Origin: an uncultured Rhodospirillaceae bacterium
GTDB taxonomy: Bacteria > Pseudomonadota > Alphaproteobacteria > Rhodospirillales > UBA2165
Direction: 5' to 3'
Length of the DNA: 64,000 nucleotides
Assembly (NCBI GenBank): GCA_913020445.1
Contig: CAJWAR010000011.1
Location: 28,195 to 92,194, forward strand
The position numbers were made by a program, and so were the translations under genes. This document shows positions 26,960 to 35,489 of this stretch, piece after piece (within the stretch, counting starts at the first letter, position 1; each line of letters starts with the position of its first letter). Below the pieces are notes generated by a model that saw only the letters and a program-made list of their open reading frames with translations, was not told the DNA's origin and did no database searches.

Positions 26960-27751
26960 TTAGTTCCGCCAGATATGCAATTTGGTTTCGCGGGCATCAT
27001 CGACCGCAACGATCTCAGCCGCCGGGTGATCGGGCGCGACAAAGGAATTACTGACAAACAGCGTTTCGGGTTTCATCTCAGCTTTGACTTTCTCTAAGAG
27101 CTTGGGCATTGGCTCCGGTGACAGAAACGCATAAGCGACATCAAAGCCGGATAAATCTTCTTTCCAGAAATCGCCATAGATCAGATTGAGATTACGCGTG
27201 GCCGTTAGCAATCGCCGTAGCCAGGCCAGGGCAAAGGGCAGGGGCGCGGATTCGATCCCGGTAAACGTCATGTCCGGGCGCTGGCGTGCCAGATACAACA
27301 GCGCGCCGCCGATGCCGCAGCCGATATCGATAAACTGCCCGCCTTTTTCCGCTGGTAATAGCTCATGAAGCGCCGCCCAGGTCGTGCGGTTGGTGAGATA
27401 GAGCGGCACCCGGTTGCGCGCTGTGTTCCAATAAACCAGCAACAGGGCGACGAAAACCAGCAAAAATACCCACGGTGGCAGCTGCCAAGCCGTCGCGATC
27501 AACGTCGCCGGCGGCAGCACGATCTGCACCGGTATCCACCATTTGGCGAGGCCGAGACGATGGCCGATCAAAGCAGCAACCACGCCTTGCACCAATAGGG
27601 TAATCAGCGGATGGATGGTTTCGCCGGTGATGGCAACTGCCGATAAGGCGCCGGCAAAAGCAATGGCAAAGCCAAGTATTTGCGACAACAAAACGCGGAA
27701 TAGCGGTGTCGAAAACCAGGAAGGTGGGGCGCTGTGGCTTTGGTTGTTCAC
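26960..27751 (-). CDS. Membrane-anchored class I SAM-dependent methyltransferase
   Basis: A 263-aa protein. About four hydrophobic segments occupy residues 18-108, followed by a class I methyltransferase domain with motif I IDIGCGIGGALLYLA, acidic GIESAP and a short C-terminal sheet. The substrate is unknown; membrane anchoring suggests a lipid or membrane protein. It starts at GTG 27751, overlapping the TAG of the TauE gene by 1 nt, so the two are translationally coupled. Confidence 0.8.
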   Translation of the reverse strand: MNNQSHSAPPSWFSTPLFRVLLSQILGFAIAFAGALSAVAITGETIHPLITLLVQGVVAALIGHRLGLAKWWIPVQIVLPPATLIATAWQLPPWVFLLVFVALLLVYWNTARNRVPLYLTNRTTWAALHELLPAEKGGQFIDIGCGIGGALLYLARQRPDMTFTGIESAPLPFALAWLRRLLTATRNLNLIYGDFWKEDLSGFDVAYAFLSPEPMPKLLEKVKAEMKPETLFVSNSFVAPDHPAAEIVAVDDARETKLHIWRN

Positions 27752-28539
27752 TATGCCATTCCAAATAATTGGCCTAAGAATTGACGCACTTCATCACGCA
27801 GCAAGGCGCGGACAATAATATAAAGTCCCAGCAACAGCAGACCAATGAAAAACACCTGGCGAAATAGAGGCTCGGGGATGCGCTTCCTGATTTTTTGACC
27901 GAACCACATACCGGCAAATGCTGGCACCAGGGCAATCGTCGATAAGATGACGGTTTCGATGGGCAATAAATCATGCCCGCCAAGTGCCACGGCAAGGCCA
28001 AGGGTGGCAGCGGTGAAAACCACGCCCATCGCCTGAATGAGCGTATCCCGCGGCAGGCCAATTGCCTGCATGTAAATGACGCCCGGCATAATGAACGATC
28101 CGGTGAGACCGGTGAGAAATCCACTAAAGGCACCGATAATCGGTGACAGCCAGTTTTCATGCTTGCCGGGGGGCGGTATTTGCGGCGTCAGCAATGAGAC
28201 GCCGGCATAGGAACAGATCGAGAGGCCGAGCAGTCCAGATAATATTGCTGCTTCGGATTTAGCCAGTATACCGGCAGCAAACCAGGTACCAATCGCTGCC
28301 ATGATCATTAATGTGGCGAACTTTTTGGTGACCAGTTTGAAATGCCCGCCGACCAGCCCTTGCAAGATATTGGTGCAGAACGTCGGGATGATGATAATCG
28401 CCATCGCATCTTTGAGGCCGAGCGTCGCCGTCAGCAAGGCTAAAGACACCGACGGCAGGCCAAGGCCGATCACGCCCTTAACGGAACCGGACAATACAAA
28501 AGTGGCGGTGATAATTATCAGGGTTTCAAGCGAATACAT
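27751..28539 (-). CDS. TauE/SafE family membrane exporter
   Basis: A 262-aa integral membrane protein of the TauE/SafE (DUF81) family, putative exporters of sulfite, sulfoacetate or other organosulfonates and anions. About eight hydrophobic helices are seen in two similar halves, each with the family GxxxGxxxxGGGLxxxP-like pattern (here VIGLGLPSV and [11 protein letters not shown]). The substrate cannot be assigned. Coupled to the downstream methyltransferase. Confidence 0.85.
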   Translation of the reverse strand: MYSLETLIIITATFVLSGSVKGVIGLGLPSVSLALLTATLGLKDAMAIIIIPTFCTNILQGLVGGHFKLVTKKFATLMIMAAIGTWFAAGILAKSEAAILSGLLGLSICSYAGVSLLTPQIPPPGKHENWLSPIIGAFSGFLTGLTGSFIMPGVIYMQAIGLPRDTLIQAMGVVFTAATLGLAVALGGHDLLPIETVILSTIALVPAFAGMWFGQKIRKRIPEPLFRQVFFIGLLLLGLYIIVRALLRDEVRQFLGQLFGMA

Positions 28540-28633
28540 GGCGAACTTACGAGTTGATAGTCAAGCTCGCCATAGTGCCGAGCGCACCCCGAAACGTCCA
28601 GCTATTCGTCTCGCGGATAATTTTTTAGAAAAT

Positions 28634-28710
28634 TGGTCGGGAAGAGAGGATTCGAACCTCCGACCCCGTCGTCCCGAACGACGTGCGCTACCAGGCTGCG
28701 CCACTTCCCG
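28634..28710 (-). tRNA. tRNA-Pro (anticodon CGG)
   Basis: 77 nt with an encoded CCA. Acceptor arms CGGGAAG/CTTCCCG, anticodon stem CGTCG/CGACG around TTCGGGA (anticodon CGG), and T loop TTCGAAT are all complete. It lies between ispB and the TauE gene on the same strand. Confidence 0.95.
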
Positions 28711-28726
28711 ACATGTTTGGACCGCT

Positions 28727-29746
28727 TTAATAAGCCCTATGAATACAGAAATCAATGGCATCGATGAGGGCGGATTTTTCGTCGCCGTCTTCGAAAATGC
28801 CCATCGCGTCACGGGCAATCGCCCCATAATGGCGGGCGCGTTCGACGGTATCTTCGAGGGCGCCATGCTTAACCATCAATTCGATAGCGTGTTCCAAATC
28901 ACCGTCTTGCTGGTCGAGGTCTTCGAGGGTGCGGCGCCAAAACACCCGCTCTTCGTCGTCGCCGCGGCGGAACGCCAGGATCACCGGCAGGGTTATCTTG
29001 CCTTCTTTGAAATCGTCGCCGACAGTTTTGCCGAGATCGGCCTGCTTGGCTGAATAATCCAGCATGTCGTCGATCAACTGAAAGGTAATGCCAAGGTTCA
29101 TGCCAAAAGTTTCAAGCGCATCCTCTTCGACTTTGGGCCGGTCGGCAACCAGCGCACCGATGCGGCAGGCGGCCGAGAAAAGCTGCGCGGTCTTGGATTT
29201 AATCACTTCAAGATATTGAGTTTCACCGGTTTCGGTATCGTTGGTCGTGGTGAGTTGCAGCACTTCACCCTCGGCGATTATCGAGGAGGCTTTCGAGAGC
29301 ACCGCCAGCACTTCCAGGGAACCATCCGCGACCATCAGCTCAAAGGCGCGGGAAAATAGAAAATCACCGACCAAAACGCTGGCCTGATTGCCCCAGACAG
29401 CATTGGCCGAAGCGAGGCCGCGGCGAAGCGAACTTTCATCAACCACATCATCATGCAATAGCGTCGCGGTATGAATAAACTCAACGCAGGCAGCGAGTCC
29501 TTTATGGCGTTCGCCGTCATAGCCGCACATTCTCGCCGAAGCCAAGGTCATCATCGGGCGCAGGCGTTTACCGCCGGCTGAAACAAGATGACCGGCCAAT
29601 TGCGGAATAAGCGCAACCGGGCTATCCATCGAGTGGACGATCAGCGTATTAACATCTTTAATGTCATCCGCGGTCAATTGGACAAGCGGCTCCAGTGATG
29701 GACTTTGCCGATCCTTACCGCTCTCTAAATTTACAACGACTCCCAA
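28727..29746 (-). CDS. ispB: Polyprenyl diphosphate synthase (octaprenyl-type)
   Basis: A 339-aa trans-prenyltransferase that builds the side chain of ubiquinone from IPP and farnesyl-PP. Both aspartate-rich motifs are present: LLHDDVVDE and IDDMLDY, with GGKRLRP upstream and GKTVGDDF near the second. The length and the [14 protein letters not shown]-terminus match alphaproteobacterial octaprenyl/decaprenyl synthases; chain length cannot be set from sequence. The start is TTG 29746, which gives the conserved MGVVVNLE beginning. Confidence 0.92.
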   Translation of the reverse strand: MGVVVNLESGKDRQSPSLEPLVQLTADDIKDVNTLIVHSMDSPVALIPQLAGHLVSAGGKRLRPMMTLASARMCGYDGERHKGLAACVEFIHTATLLHDDVVDESSLRRGLASANAVWGNQASVLVGDFLFSRAFELMVADGSLEVLAVLSKASSIIAEGEVLQLTTTNDTETGETQYLEVIKSKTAQLFSAACRIGALVADRPKVEEDALETFGMNLGITFQLIDDMLDYSAKQADLGKTVGDDFKEGKITLPVILAFRRGDDEERVFWRRTLEDLDQQDGDLEHAIELMVKHGALEDTVERARHYGAIARDAMGIFEDGDEKSALIDAIDFCIHRAY

Positions 29747-29871
29747 GGGCTATATTTCCTTTGGTCTGATTATTTTGCTAATGTTGATTTAAGCATAGGT
29801 GGCTAACTCCCCCCTGGTCAAGACCGGACATGCGGTACATTATTGGAATGAAACAATAAAATGTGATTGCG

Positions 29872-30114
29872 ATGATAGAGCTGCTGCGCACCAATGATCC
29901 TGTTCTAATCTCCTGGCTGACGGCCATTTTGGCTGAAGCTGATATCGAGATTATAGTATTTGACGCCCATACCAGTATTTTGGAAGGCAGCGCCAATGCC
30001 ATTCGGCGGCGGGTCATGGTGATCGACGACGATCATGACCGGGCCAGGCAAATTTTTGAAGCTGGCATTGAGGAATTGGAGGGCGGCGTCAGCGCCTATG
30101 AATATCCCGAGTAA
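29872..30114 (+). CDS. DUF2007 small protein (putative signal-transducing)
   Basis: An 80-aa protein starting MIELLRTNDPVLISWL, a typical DUF2007 beginning. The family has a ferredoxin-like fold (GlnB-like), with a role in signalling only proposed. A GTG at 29863 would add three residues. Its last 17 nt overlap the methyltransferase gene, so the two are coupled. It is divergent from ispB. Confidence 0.85.
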   Translation: MIELLRTNDPVLISWLTAILAEADIEIIVFDAHTSILEGSANAIRRRVMVIDDDHDRARQIFEAGIEELEGGVSAYEYPE

Positions 30115-30841
30115 TTCCTATCAATTACTAGGCGGCCGATTGACCATGCTCTCCGCTGAAGGTGGCTATCGGGCGGCGATTGATCCGGTATTCCTGGCGG
30201 CATCGGTTCCGGCTGCTAAAGGTGATCATATTCTCGATGTCGGTTGTGGCACCGGTGCGGCGGCGCTTTCGCTAGCGACACGCCTAACAGACGTGCACAT
30301 TACCGGGCTCGACCAACAAAAAAAGCTTATCGAGCTGGCCCGGGAAATTGCCCAATTAAATGGCTTGGCGGCGCGCGTTCGATTTCAGCACGATGACTTG
30401 CTCCATGCCGGTAATAATTTTGAATCTGCGGCGTTTGATCATGTCATGGCCAATCCGCCTCATCATAAAAAAGGCAGCGGCAATCCATCGCCTGATCCTT
30501 TGAAGGCGGCCGCCAATATCGAAGGCGAAGCCACGCTGGAGGATTGGGTGGCGTTTTGCTTGGCGATGGTCAAGCAAGGCGGCAGTGTTACCTTTGTCCA
30601 TCGCTATGACCGCCTGGAGGAATTGGTTTCATTGATGGCGGCGCAAGGAACGGCAGTTACGGCTTTTCCGCTGTGGCCAAAAGTCGCGGGGGAGGGTGCT
30701 AAGCGCATACTTGTGCAAGCGCGAAAGGGTGCTTCGGGTGACACTCGAATAGCTGAGGGAATGACCCTGCACGCGGATGATGACACCTATACGGCTGAGG
30801 CTCACGCGATTTTGCGCGACGCAGCGGCGCTAATACTATAA
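30098..30841 (+). CDS. tRNA1(Val) (adenine37-N6)-methyltransferase-like protein
   Basis: A 247-aa class I SAM methyltransferase of the TrmN6/YfiC (HemK-like) type. The family opening LLGGRLTMLSAEGGYRAAID is followed by SAM motif I DVGCGTGAAALSLA and the catalytic NPPHH motif that marks N6-adenine or amino-group methylation. ATG 30098 is chosen because it precedes the conserved opening. It overlaps the DUF2007 gene by 17 nt, an arrangement seen in other Alphaproteobacteria. Confidence 0.85.
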   Translation: MNIPSNSYQLLGGRLTMLSAEGGYRAAIDPVFLAASVPAAKGDHILDVGCGTGAAALSLATRLTDVHITGLDQQKKLIELAREIAQLNGLAARVRFQHDDLLHAGNNFESAAFDHVMANPPHHKKGSGNPSPDPLKAAANIEGEATLEDWVAFCLAMVKQGGSVTFVHRYDRLEELVSLMAAQGTAVTAFPLWPKVAGEGAKRILVQARKGASGDTRIAEGMTLHADDDTYTAEAHAILRDAAALIL

Positions 30842-30882
30842 GCGCCCTTGCGGCTCCGGGCCTCTCGACCTACTTTAATCAC

Positions 30883-31761
30883 ATGATCGGAAAATATTTG
30901 GAAAAATGGCGGGTGCCGGGCTTTCGTAATCCCAAGCCGGTAGTGGCCGTGGTGCGGCTTTCCGGCGTGATCTCGGATCGCTCTAGTCTCGGCCGTTCAG
31001 GCTTGTCGGCAGCCGGTCTGGTGACCGTCCTGGAGACCGCTTTCAAAATGCCGCATCTCAAAGCGGTTGCGCTGGCGATCAACTCACCCGGTGGCAGCCC
31101 GGTGCAATCTTCGCTGATCGGTAAACGTATTCGTGCCTTGGCCCAAGAACATAAAGTGCCGGTAATCGCTTTTGCCGAGGATGTTGCGGCCTCTGGCGGC
31201 TATTGGCTGGCCTGTGCTGCGGACGAAATTTTTGCCGACGATTCGTCGGTGATTGGCTCCATCGGCGTTATATCGTCAGGTTTCGGTTTTCAAAACGCGA
31301 TCAAAAAACTCGGTGTCGAGCGGCGCGTCTATACCGCGGGCGAGCTGAAATCGACCCTTGATCCGTTTTTGCGTGAAAAGCCCGAGGATATTGACCGCCT
31401 GATGGAGCTGCAGCAAGACGTGTTTGACGCCTTTAAGGAAATGGTGCGCGACCGCCGCAAGGATAAATTAAAAGCCTCCGAGGATGAGCTGTTTACCGGC
31501 GCGTTTTGGACCGGCCGCCGTGCGCTGGAAATGGGGCTGATTGATGGGCTTGGCGATCTGACATCGGTGATGCAGGAACGCTATGGCGACAGAGTGCGAT
31601 TTCGGCCGGTCGAGCCCCGGAAGAATTGGCTCAAGGAAAAACTCGGCTTTGGCATGGCCGGCAGGAATTGGTCGTCCCCTAAGGGCGGCGTTTCATCAAT
31701 TGTTGACGAAGTTCTGGTGGCGATTGAAGAGCGCGGGCTGTGGAATAAATTTGGCCTCTAA
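30883..31761 (+). CDS. S49 family (SohB/SppA-like) serine peptidase
   Basis: A 292-aa signal-peptide-peptidase-like serine protease. Nucleophile Ser104 is in AASGGYWLA, the general-base Lys156 is in AGELKSTLDPF, and INSPGG forms the oxyanion area. Unlike SppA or SohB there is no obvious N-terminal membrane anchor; the protein starts MIGKYLEKWRVPGF, so it may be cytosolic or peripherally attached. Substrate unknown. Located 41 nt after the methyltransferase on the same strand. Confidence 0.9.
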   Translation: MIGKYLEKWRVPGFRNPKPVVAVVRLSGVISDRSSLGRSGLSAAGLVTVLETAFKMPHLKAVALAINSPGGSPVQSSLIGKRIRALAQEHKVPVIAFAEDVAASGGYWLACAADEIFADDSSVIGSIGVISSGFGFQNAIKKLGVERRVYTAGELKSTLDPFLREKPEDIDRLMELQQDVFDAFKEMVRDRRKDKLKASEDELFTGAFWTGRRALEMGLIDGLGDLTSVMQERYGDRVRFRPVEPRKNWLKEKLGFGMAGRNWSSPKGGVSSIVDEVLVAIEERGLWNKFGL

Positions 31762-31802
31762 ATGGTTGACCTGGCCTGTCTTCTCCCTCTACAACCTTGA
31801 CC

Positions 31803-32045
31803 ATGCTTGGATTTAGTTTACCGAAATTAATCGTTCTCGCCGTCATCATTGCGGCGATCTGGTACGGCTTTAAACTTTTTGGCCGTGGCCAAAGTCTTAC
31901 TAAACAGAATCAGCCGGGCGACGATACAGATACCGTCATCCCGGATGCCGTCGATATGGTGAAATGTGCGACCTGCGGTGATTTTGTGCCGGCAAAAAAC
32001 GCGAGGTCGTGCGGTAAAGAGAACTGCCCTTACCCCGGGAGTTAG
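31803..32045 (+). CDS. Small membrane protein with C-terminal zinc ribbon
   Basis: An 80-aa protein. Residues 1-25 form one transmembrane helix (LPKLIVLAVIIAAIWYGF), then a short linker and a Cys cluster CATCGDFV...SCGKENC that looks like a C4 zinc knuckle, as in PP0621-type proteins. Chosen start ATG 31803; a TTG two codons earlier is possible. Role unknown. It sits between the S49 peptidase and the VOC gene. Confidence 0.75.
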   Translation: MLGFSLPKLIVLAVIIAAIWYGFKLFGRGQSLTKQNQPGDDTDTVIPDAVDMVKCATCGDFVPAKNARSCGKENCPYPGS

Positions 32046-32053
32046 GCGCCGTT

Positions 32054-32431
32054 ATGTCTGATGTCATCGATATGCATCATGTCGCGATGGCGACGGCGGA
32101 TTTAGAAACCACCATCAAATTTTACACTGATATCGTTGGCCTGGAAGCGGGCCCGACGCCGTCATCGAGCCGGCCTCTGCAATGGATGTATGCCGGCGAT
32201 AATCCGGTGTTGCATATTTTTCAACCTAATGAGGATCGTGCAGGCGGGGAGGATGACGTTTATGGCGTCGCGCATTTCGCACTGCATATAGCGGATTTTG
32301 ATCGGGCGAAAGAGCACCTCGAAAAGCATGGTATCGACTATGCGGTAAATATTATGGAATCGAGAAACGCCCGGCAGTTATTTTTCGATGGTCCTGATGG
32401 AGTGCGGGTTGAGCTAATTGAGCTAAGATAA
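32054..32431 (+). CDS. VOC/glyoxalase superfamily protein
   Basis: A 125-aa vicinal-oxygen-chelate protein with one pair of beta-alpha-beta-beta-beta modules. Metal-type residues are His in DMHHVAMAT, His in VAHFALHI and Glu near the end in VRVELIEL. The family includes glyoxalase I, dioxygenases and resistance proteins; the reaction is not assigned. It begins 8 nt after the zinc-ribbon gene. Confidence 0.85.
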   Translation: MSDVIDMHHVAMATADLETTIKFYTDIVGLEAGPTPSSSRPLQWMYAGDNPVLHIFQPNEDRAGGEDDVYGVAHFALHIADFDRAKEHLEKHGIDYAVNIMESRNARQLFFDGPDGVRVELIELR

Positions 32432-32452
32432 CAACTTCGGCAAAACCGCGAC

Positions 32453-32481
32453 TTGACCCACGGTCTCTACCCAAGTATCTA
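32453..32481 (+). promoter_or_regulatory. Candidate promoter for glyQ
   Basis: TTGACC (five of six consensus) at 32453-32458, 17-nt spacer and TATCTA at 32476-32481. It is 42 nt upstream of the chosen glyQ start. The -10 is weak. Confidence 0.35.
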
Positions 32482-32523
32482 ACGCTCACTCTAATTTACA
32501 GCAATTTTTTGGCGGATTCTAAA

Positions 32524-33420
32524 ATGGGGGAAAGCCCTCAAAACATTCGGGAAAATGGGAGTGATTTTCAATCCCTGATCCTGAAGTTGCAGGCCTATTG
32601 GGCAGACTACGGCTGTGTGCTGCTGCAACCCTACGATATGGAGATGGGGGCGGGCACGTTTCATCCGGCAACGACGCTGCGTGCGCTTGGGCCCGAGCCG
32701 TGGAATGCAGCTTACGTGCAGCCTTCCAGGCGCCCCACCGATGGGCGATATGGCGAGAATCCGAACCGCCTCCAGCATTACTATCAGTATCAAGTAATTC
32801 TGAAACCGAGCCCGGAGGATGTGCAGGAACTCTATCTCGAAAGCCTTTATACGCTCGGCATTGATAAAGACCTCCATGATATTCGCTTCGTTGAGGATGA
32901 TTGGGAGAGCCCGACCTTGGGCGCCTGGGGACTCGGCTGGGAGGTGTGGTGTGACGGTATGGAAGTCAGCCAGTTTACCTACTTCCAGCAAGTTGGTGGC
33001 ATCGATTGCGAGTTGGTGTCGGCCGAGCTGACCTACGGCCTCGAGCGTCTCGCCATGTATATCCAAGGGATCGAGAACGTCTTCGATCTTGATTGGAACG
33101 GCAAGGGCGTGACGTATGGCGATATTTATCTCCAGGCCGAACAGGAATTCTCCGCTCATAATTTTGAGCATGCCAATGTCGAGATGCTGACCCGCGAATT
33201 TGAAGATGCTGAGCAAGAGTGCCAGAGCTTGCTTGAGTTGGAAAAGCCGCTGCCGCTGCCGGCTTATGATCAATGTATCAAAGCATCGCACCGCTTTAAT
33301 CTGCTCGATGCCCGGGGCGTTATCAGCGTCACCGAACGCCAAGCCTATATTGCCCGCGTCCGCGCCCTCTCCAAAGGCTGCTGTGAAGCCTGGCTCAAGA
33401 CGCAAGAGGAGGGGGAGTGA
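32524..33420 (+). CDS. glyQ: Glycine--tRNA ligase alpha subunit
   Basis: A 298-aa alpha chain of heterotetrameric bacterial GlyRS, which holds the class II catalytic core and activates glycine. Signature blocks: [31 protein letters not shown] (class II motif region), [13 protein letters not shown], and LEIPLPAYDQ-like [15 protein letters not shown]. The ATG at 32524 is used; an in-frame TTG at 32509 would add five residues. Its TGA overlaps the glyS ATG by 1 nt. Confidence 0.95.
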   Translation: MGESPQNIRENGSDFQSLILKLQAYWADYGCVLLQPYDMEMGAGTFHPATTLRALGPEPWNAAYVQPSRRPTDGRYGENPNRLQHYYQYQVILKPSPEDVQELYLESLYTLGIDKDLHDIRFVEDDWESPTLGAWGLGWEVWCDGMEVSQFTYFQQVGGIDCELVSAELTYGLERLAMYIQGIENVFDLDWNGKGVTYGDIYLQAEQEFSAHNFEHANVEMLTREFEDAEQECQSLLELEKPLPLPAYDQCIKASHRFNLLDARGVISVTERQAYIARVRALSKGCCEAWLKTQEEGE

Positions 33421-35489
33421 TGGCTGAGCTGCTGCTGGAAATTCTCTCGGAAGAAATCCCGGCGCGGATGCAAACGCGTGCCGCCGATGATCTGAAACGA
33501 TTGATCTGTGATGGCCTGAAAAAAGCTGGTCTCGATTTTGACAGCGCCAATTCATATGTCACGCCGCGCCGGTTAACCCTGGTGGTAGATGGTCTGCCGA
33601 CCGAAACCCCGGATATTTCCGAAGAGCGCCGCGGCCCCAAAACCGATGCGCCGGAAAAAGCGGTGCAGGGGTTCTTAGGCTCCGTTGGGTTGACGCTTGG
33701 TGACCTTGAGAAACGCGAAACCGACAAAGGTGAGTTCTATTTTGCTAAAATCGAGAAAAAGGGTCAGAAGACTGCTGATTTGTTAGTTGGCTTGATCGAA
33801 GGCGCGATGCAGGGTTTGCCGTGGCCGAAGTCTATGCGCTGGGCCGGTCACACCGTCCGCTGGGTGCGCCCTATGCAGGGCATTGTCTGTGTGTTTGATG
33901 GCGGTGTCGTGCCCGTAAGCTTTGGCCCGATTGAAGCCGGCAACAAAACCCAAGCTCATCGTTTCCTGACAGACGCCATCGTCGAAGTCAAAGATTTTGA
34001 TGATTATAAAAAGGCGCTGGAGACCGGTCATGTGCTGATCGATCCCTTGGAGCGCCGGGCGGCGATTAAAGGCGATGCTGATGCCTTGGCGGCCAAAGCC
34101 GGGCTCAAGATGATTGACGATCCGGCATTGCTGGATGAGGTCGCCGGGCTGGTCGAATGGCCGGTTGCGTTGATGGGCTCGATCGATGATGAGTTCATGG
34201 ATGTGCCGCCGGAAGTGCTGACGACAACGATGCGCAAAAACCAAAAGTATTTTGCGCTGGAGGATAAAAAGGGCAATTTGGCCCCGAACTTCATTGTTGT
34301 CGCCAATAAGGAAACACCCGATGGCGGGGCGGCGATTGTCGCCGGTAATGAGCGGGTCCTCCGGGCGCGTTTGGCCGATGCCAAGTTCTTCTGGGATCAG
34401 GACCAAAAAAAGAAACTGGAAGAATACCTGCCGCAACTCACGGATATAACTTTCCATGCAAAACTTGGTACTGTGGCCGAGAAAATGGAGCGGGTTGGCC
34501 AGGCAGCTGTTGAATTATCTGGTGAAGTAGGGGCAGATAAAAAACTTATTTCCCGGGCAGCGAAACTCGCCAAAGCTGATCTGGTTACTGGCATGGTAAT
34601 AGAGTTCCCTGACTTGCAGGGCATAATGGGCCGTTATTATGCGCTCGAAGATAAAGAAACACCGGAAGTTGCTACTGCCATTGCCGAGCATTATTCGCCC
34701 CTCGGCCCGTCTGATGAATGTCCAACTGCCCCCGTCAGTGTCGCTGTCGCTCTGGCGGATAAAATCGATACCTTGGTTGGATTTTGGGCAATTGACGAAA
34801 AACCGACGGGCTCGAAAGACCCCTATGCACTCAGGCGCGCAGCCCTTGGCGTTATTCGATTGATCGTAGAGAACGAATTGCGATGCAACTTGGACGAATT
34901 ATTTATTAGAGCCTGGAATCTTGGCGATTACGGTGGTGAGTGGCATCTGATTAACGATGATTTTCGTGTATTTTTGCGTGAGCGGATAAAGATTCATCTC
35001 AAGGGAAAAGGTGTTCGGCCAGACTTAATTTCTGCTGTGTTCGCTCGTCCTGAACAGAACGATATCTGTGATATCCTTGCTCGCGTTAACGCCTTGACGA
35101 CTTTTATTGAGACCGAAGGTGGCCTAGATTTGCTGACGGCGTATAAACGTGCTGACAATATTTTGCGAATCGAAGAGAAAAAAGACAAGGTAACCTATGA
35201 TCAAGAAGTTGATGCTGCTGTACTTGATCAAGCCGAAGAGCTGGAAATGCATAAGGGGCTAACCCTTGTCACGGATGCAATGTCGCAGAATCTTGCGGAT
35301 GAGGACTATGCTGGGGCGATGTCCTGGCTTGCCAGCTTGCGAATGCCCGTCGATGACTTTTTCGATGAAGTTACCGTCAATTGCGAAGACGCGACGCTTC
35401 GTGTAAACCGACTGCGTTTACTGTCGCAAATACGGACGACCATGAACCAAGTCGCAGACTTTTCTCAAATAGAAGGGGGAGAGCGTTGA
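33420..35489 (+). CDS. glyS: Glycine--tRNA ligase beta subunit
   Basis: A 689-aa beta chain, which binds tRNA-Gly and completes the enzyme. It begins [18 protein letters not shown], the standard GlyS N-terminus, and contains the HD-type block around RYYALEDKETPEVATAIAEH and a DKIDTLVGFW motif. ATG 33420 overlaps the glyQ stop (TGATG). The 3' end overlaps the ppdK start by 4 nt. Confidence 0.95.
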   Translation: MAELLLEILSEEIPARMQTRAADDLKRLICDGLKKAGLDFDSANSYVTPRRLTLVVDGLPTETPDISEERRGPKTDAPEKAVQGFLGSVGLTLGDLEKRETDKGEFYFAKIEKKGQKTADLLVGLIEGAMQGLPWPKSMRWAGHTVRWVRPMQGIVCVFDGGVVPVSFGPIEAGNKTQAHRFLTDAIVEVKDFDDYKKALETGHVLIDPLERRAAIKGDADALAAKAGLKMIDDPALLDEVAGLVEWPVALMGSIDDEFMDVPPEVLTTTMRKNQKYFALEDKKGNLAPNFIVVANKETPDGGAAIVAGNERVLRARLADAKFFWDQDQKKKLEEYLPQLTDITFHAKLGTVAEKMERVGQAAVELSGEVGADKKLISRAAKLAKADLVTGMVIEFPDLQGIMGRYYALEDKETPEVATAIAEHYSPLGPSDECPTAPVSVAVALADKIDTLVGFWAIDEKPTGSKDPYALRRAALGVIRLIVENELRCNLDELFIRAWNLGDYGGEWHLINDDFRVFLRERIKIHLKGKGVRPDLISAVFARPEQNDICDILARVNALTTFIETEGGLDLLTAYKRADNILRIEEKKDKVTYDQEVDAAVLDQAEELEMHKGLTLVTDAMSQNLADEDYAGAMSWLASLRMPVDDFFDEVTVNCEDATLRVNRLRLLSQIRTTMNQVADFSQIEGGER

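Noticed and set aside
28301..29053. A 250-codon plus-strand ORF opposite the TauE gene, tRNA-Pro and ispB.
   Set aside because: It crosses a complete tRNA on the opposite strand and its frame mirrors ispB; it is a shadow.
32491..33555. A 354-codon minus-strand ORF opposite glyQ.
   Set aside because: No domain is recognisable and glyQ is certain; a high-GC third-position shadow.
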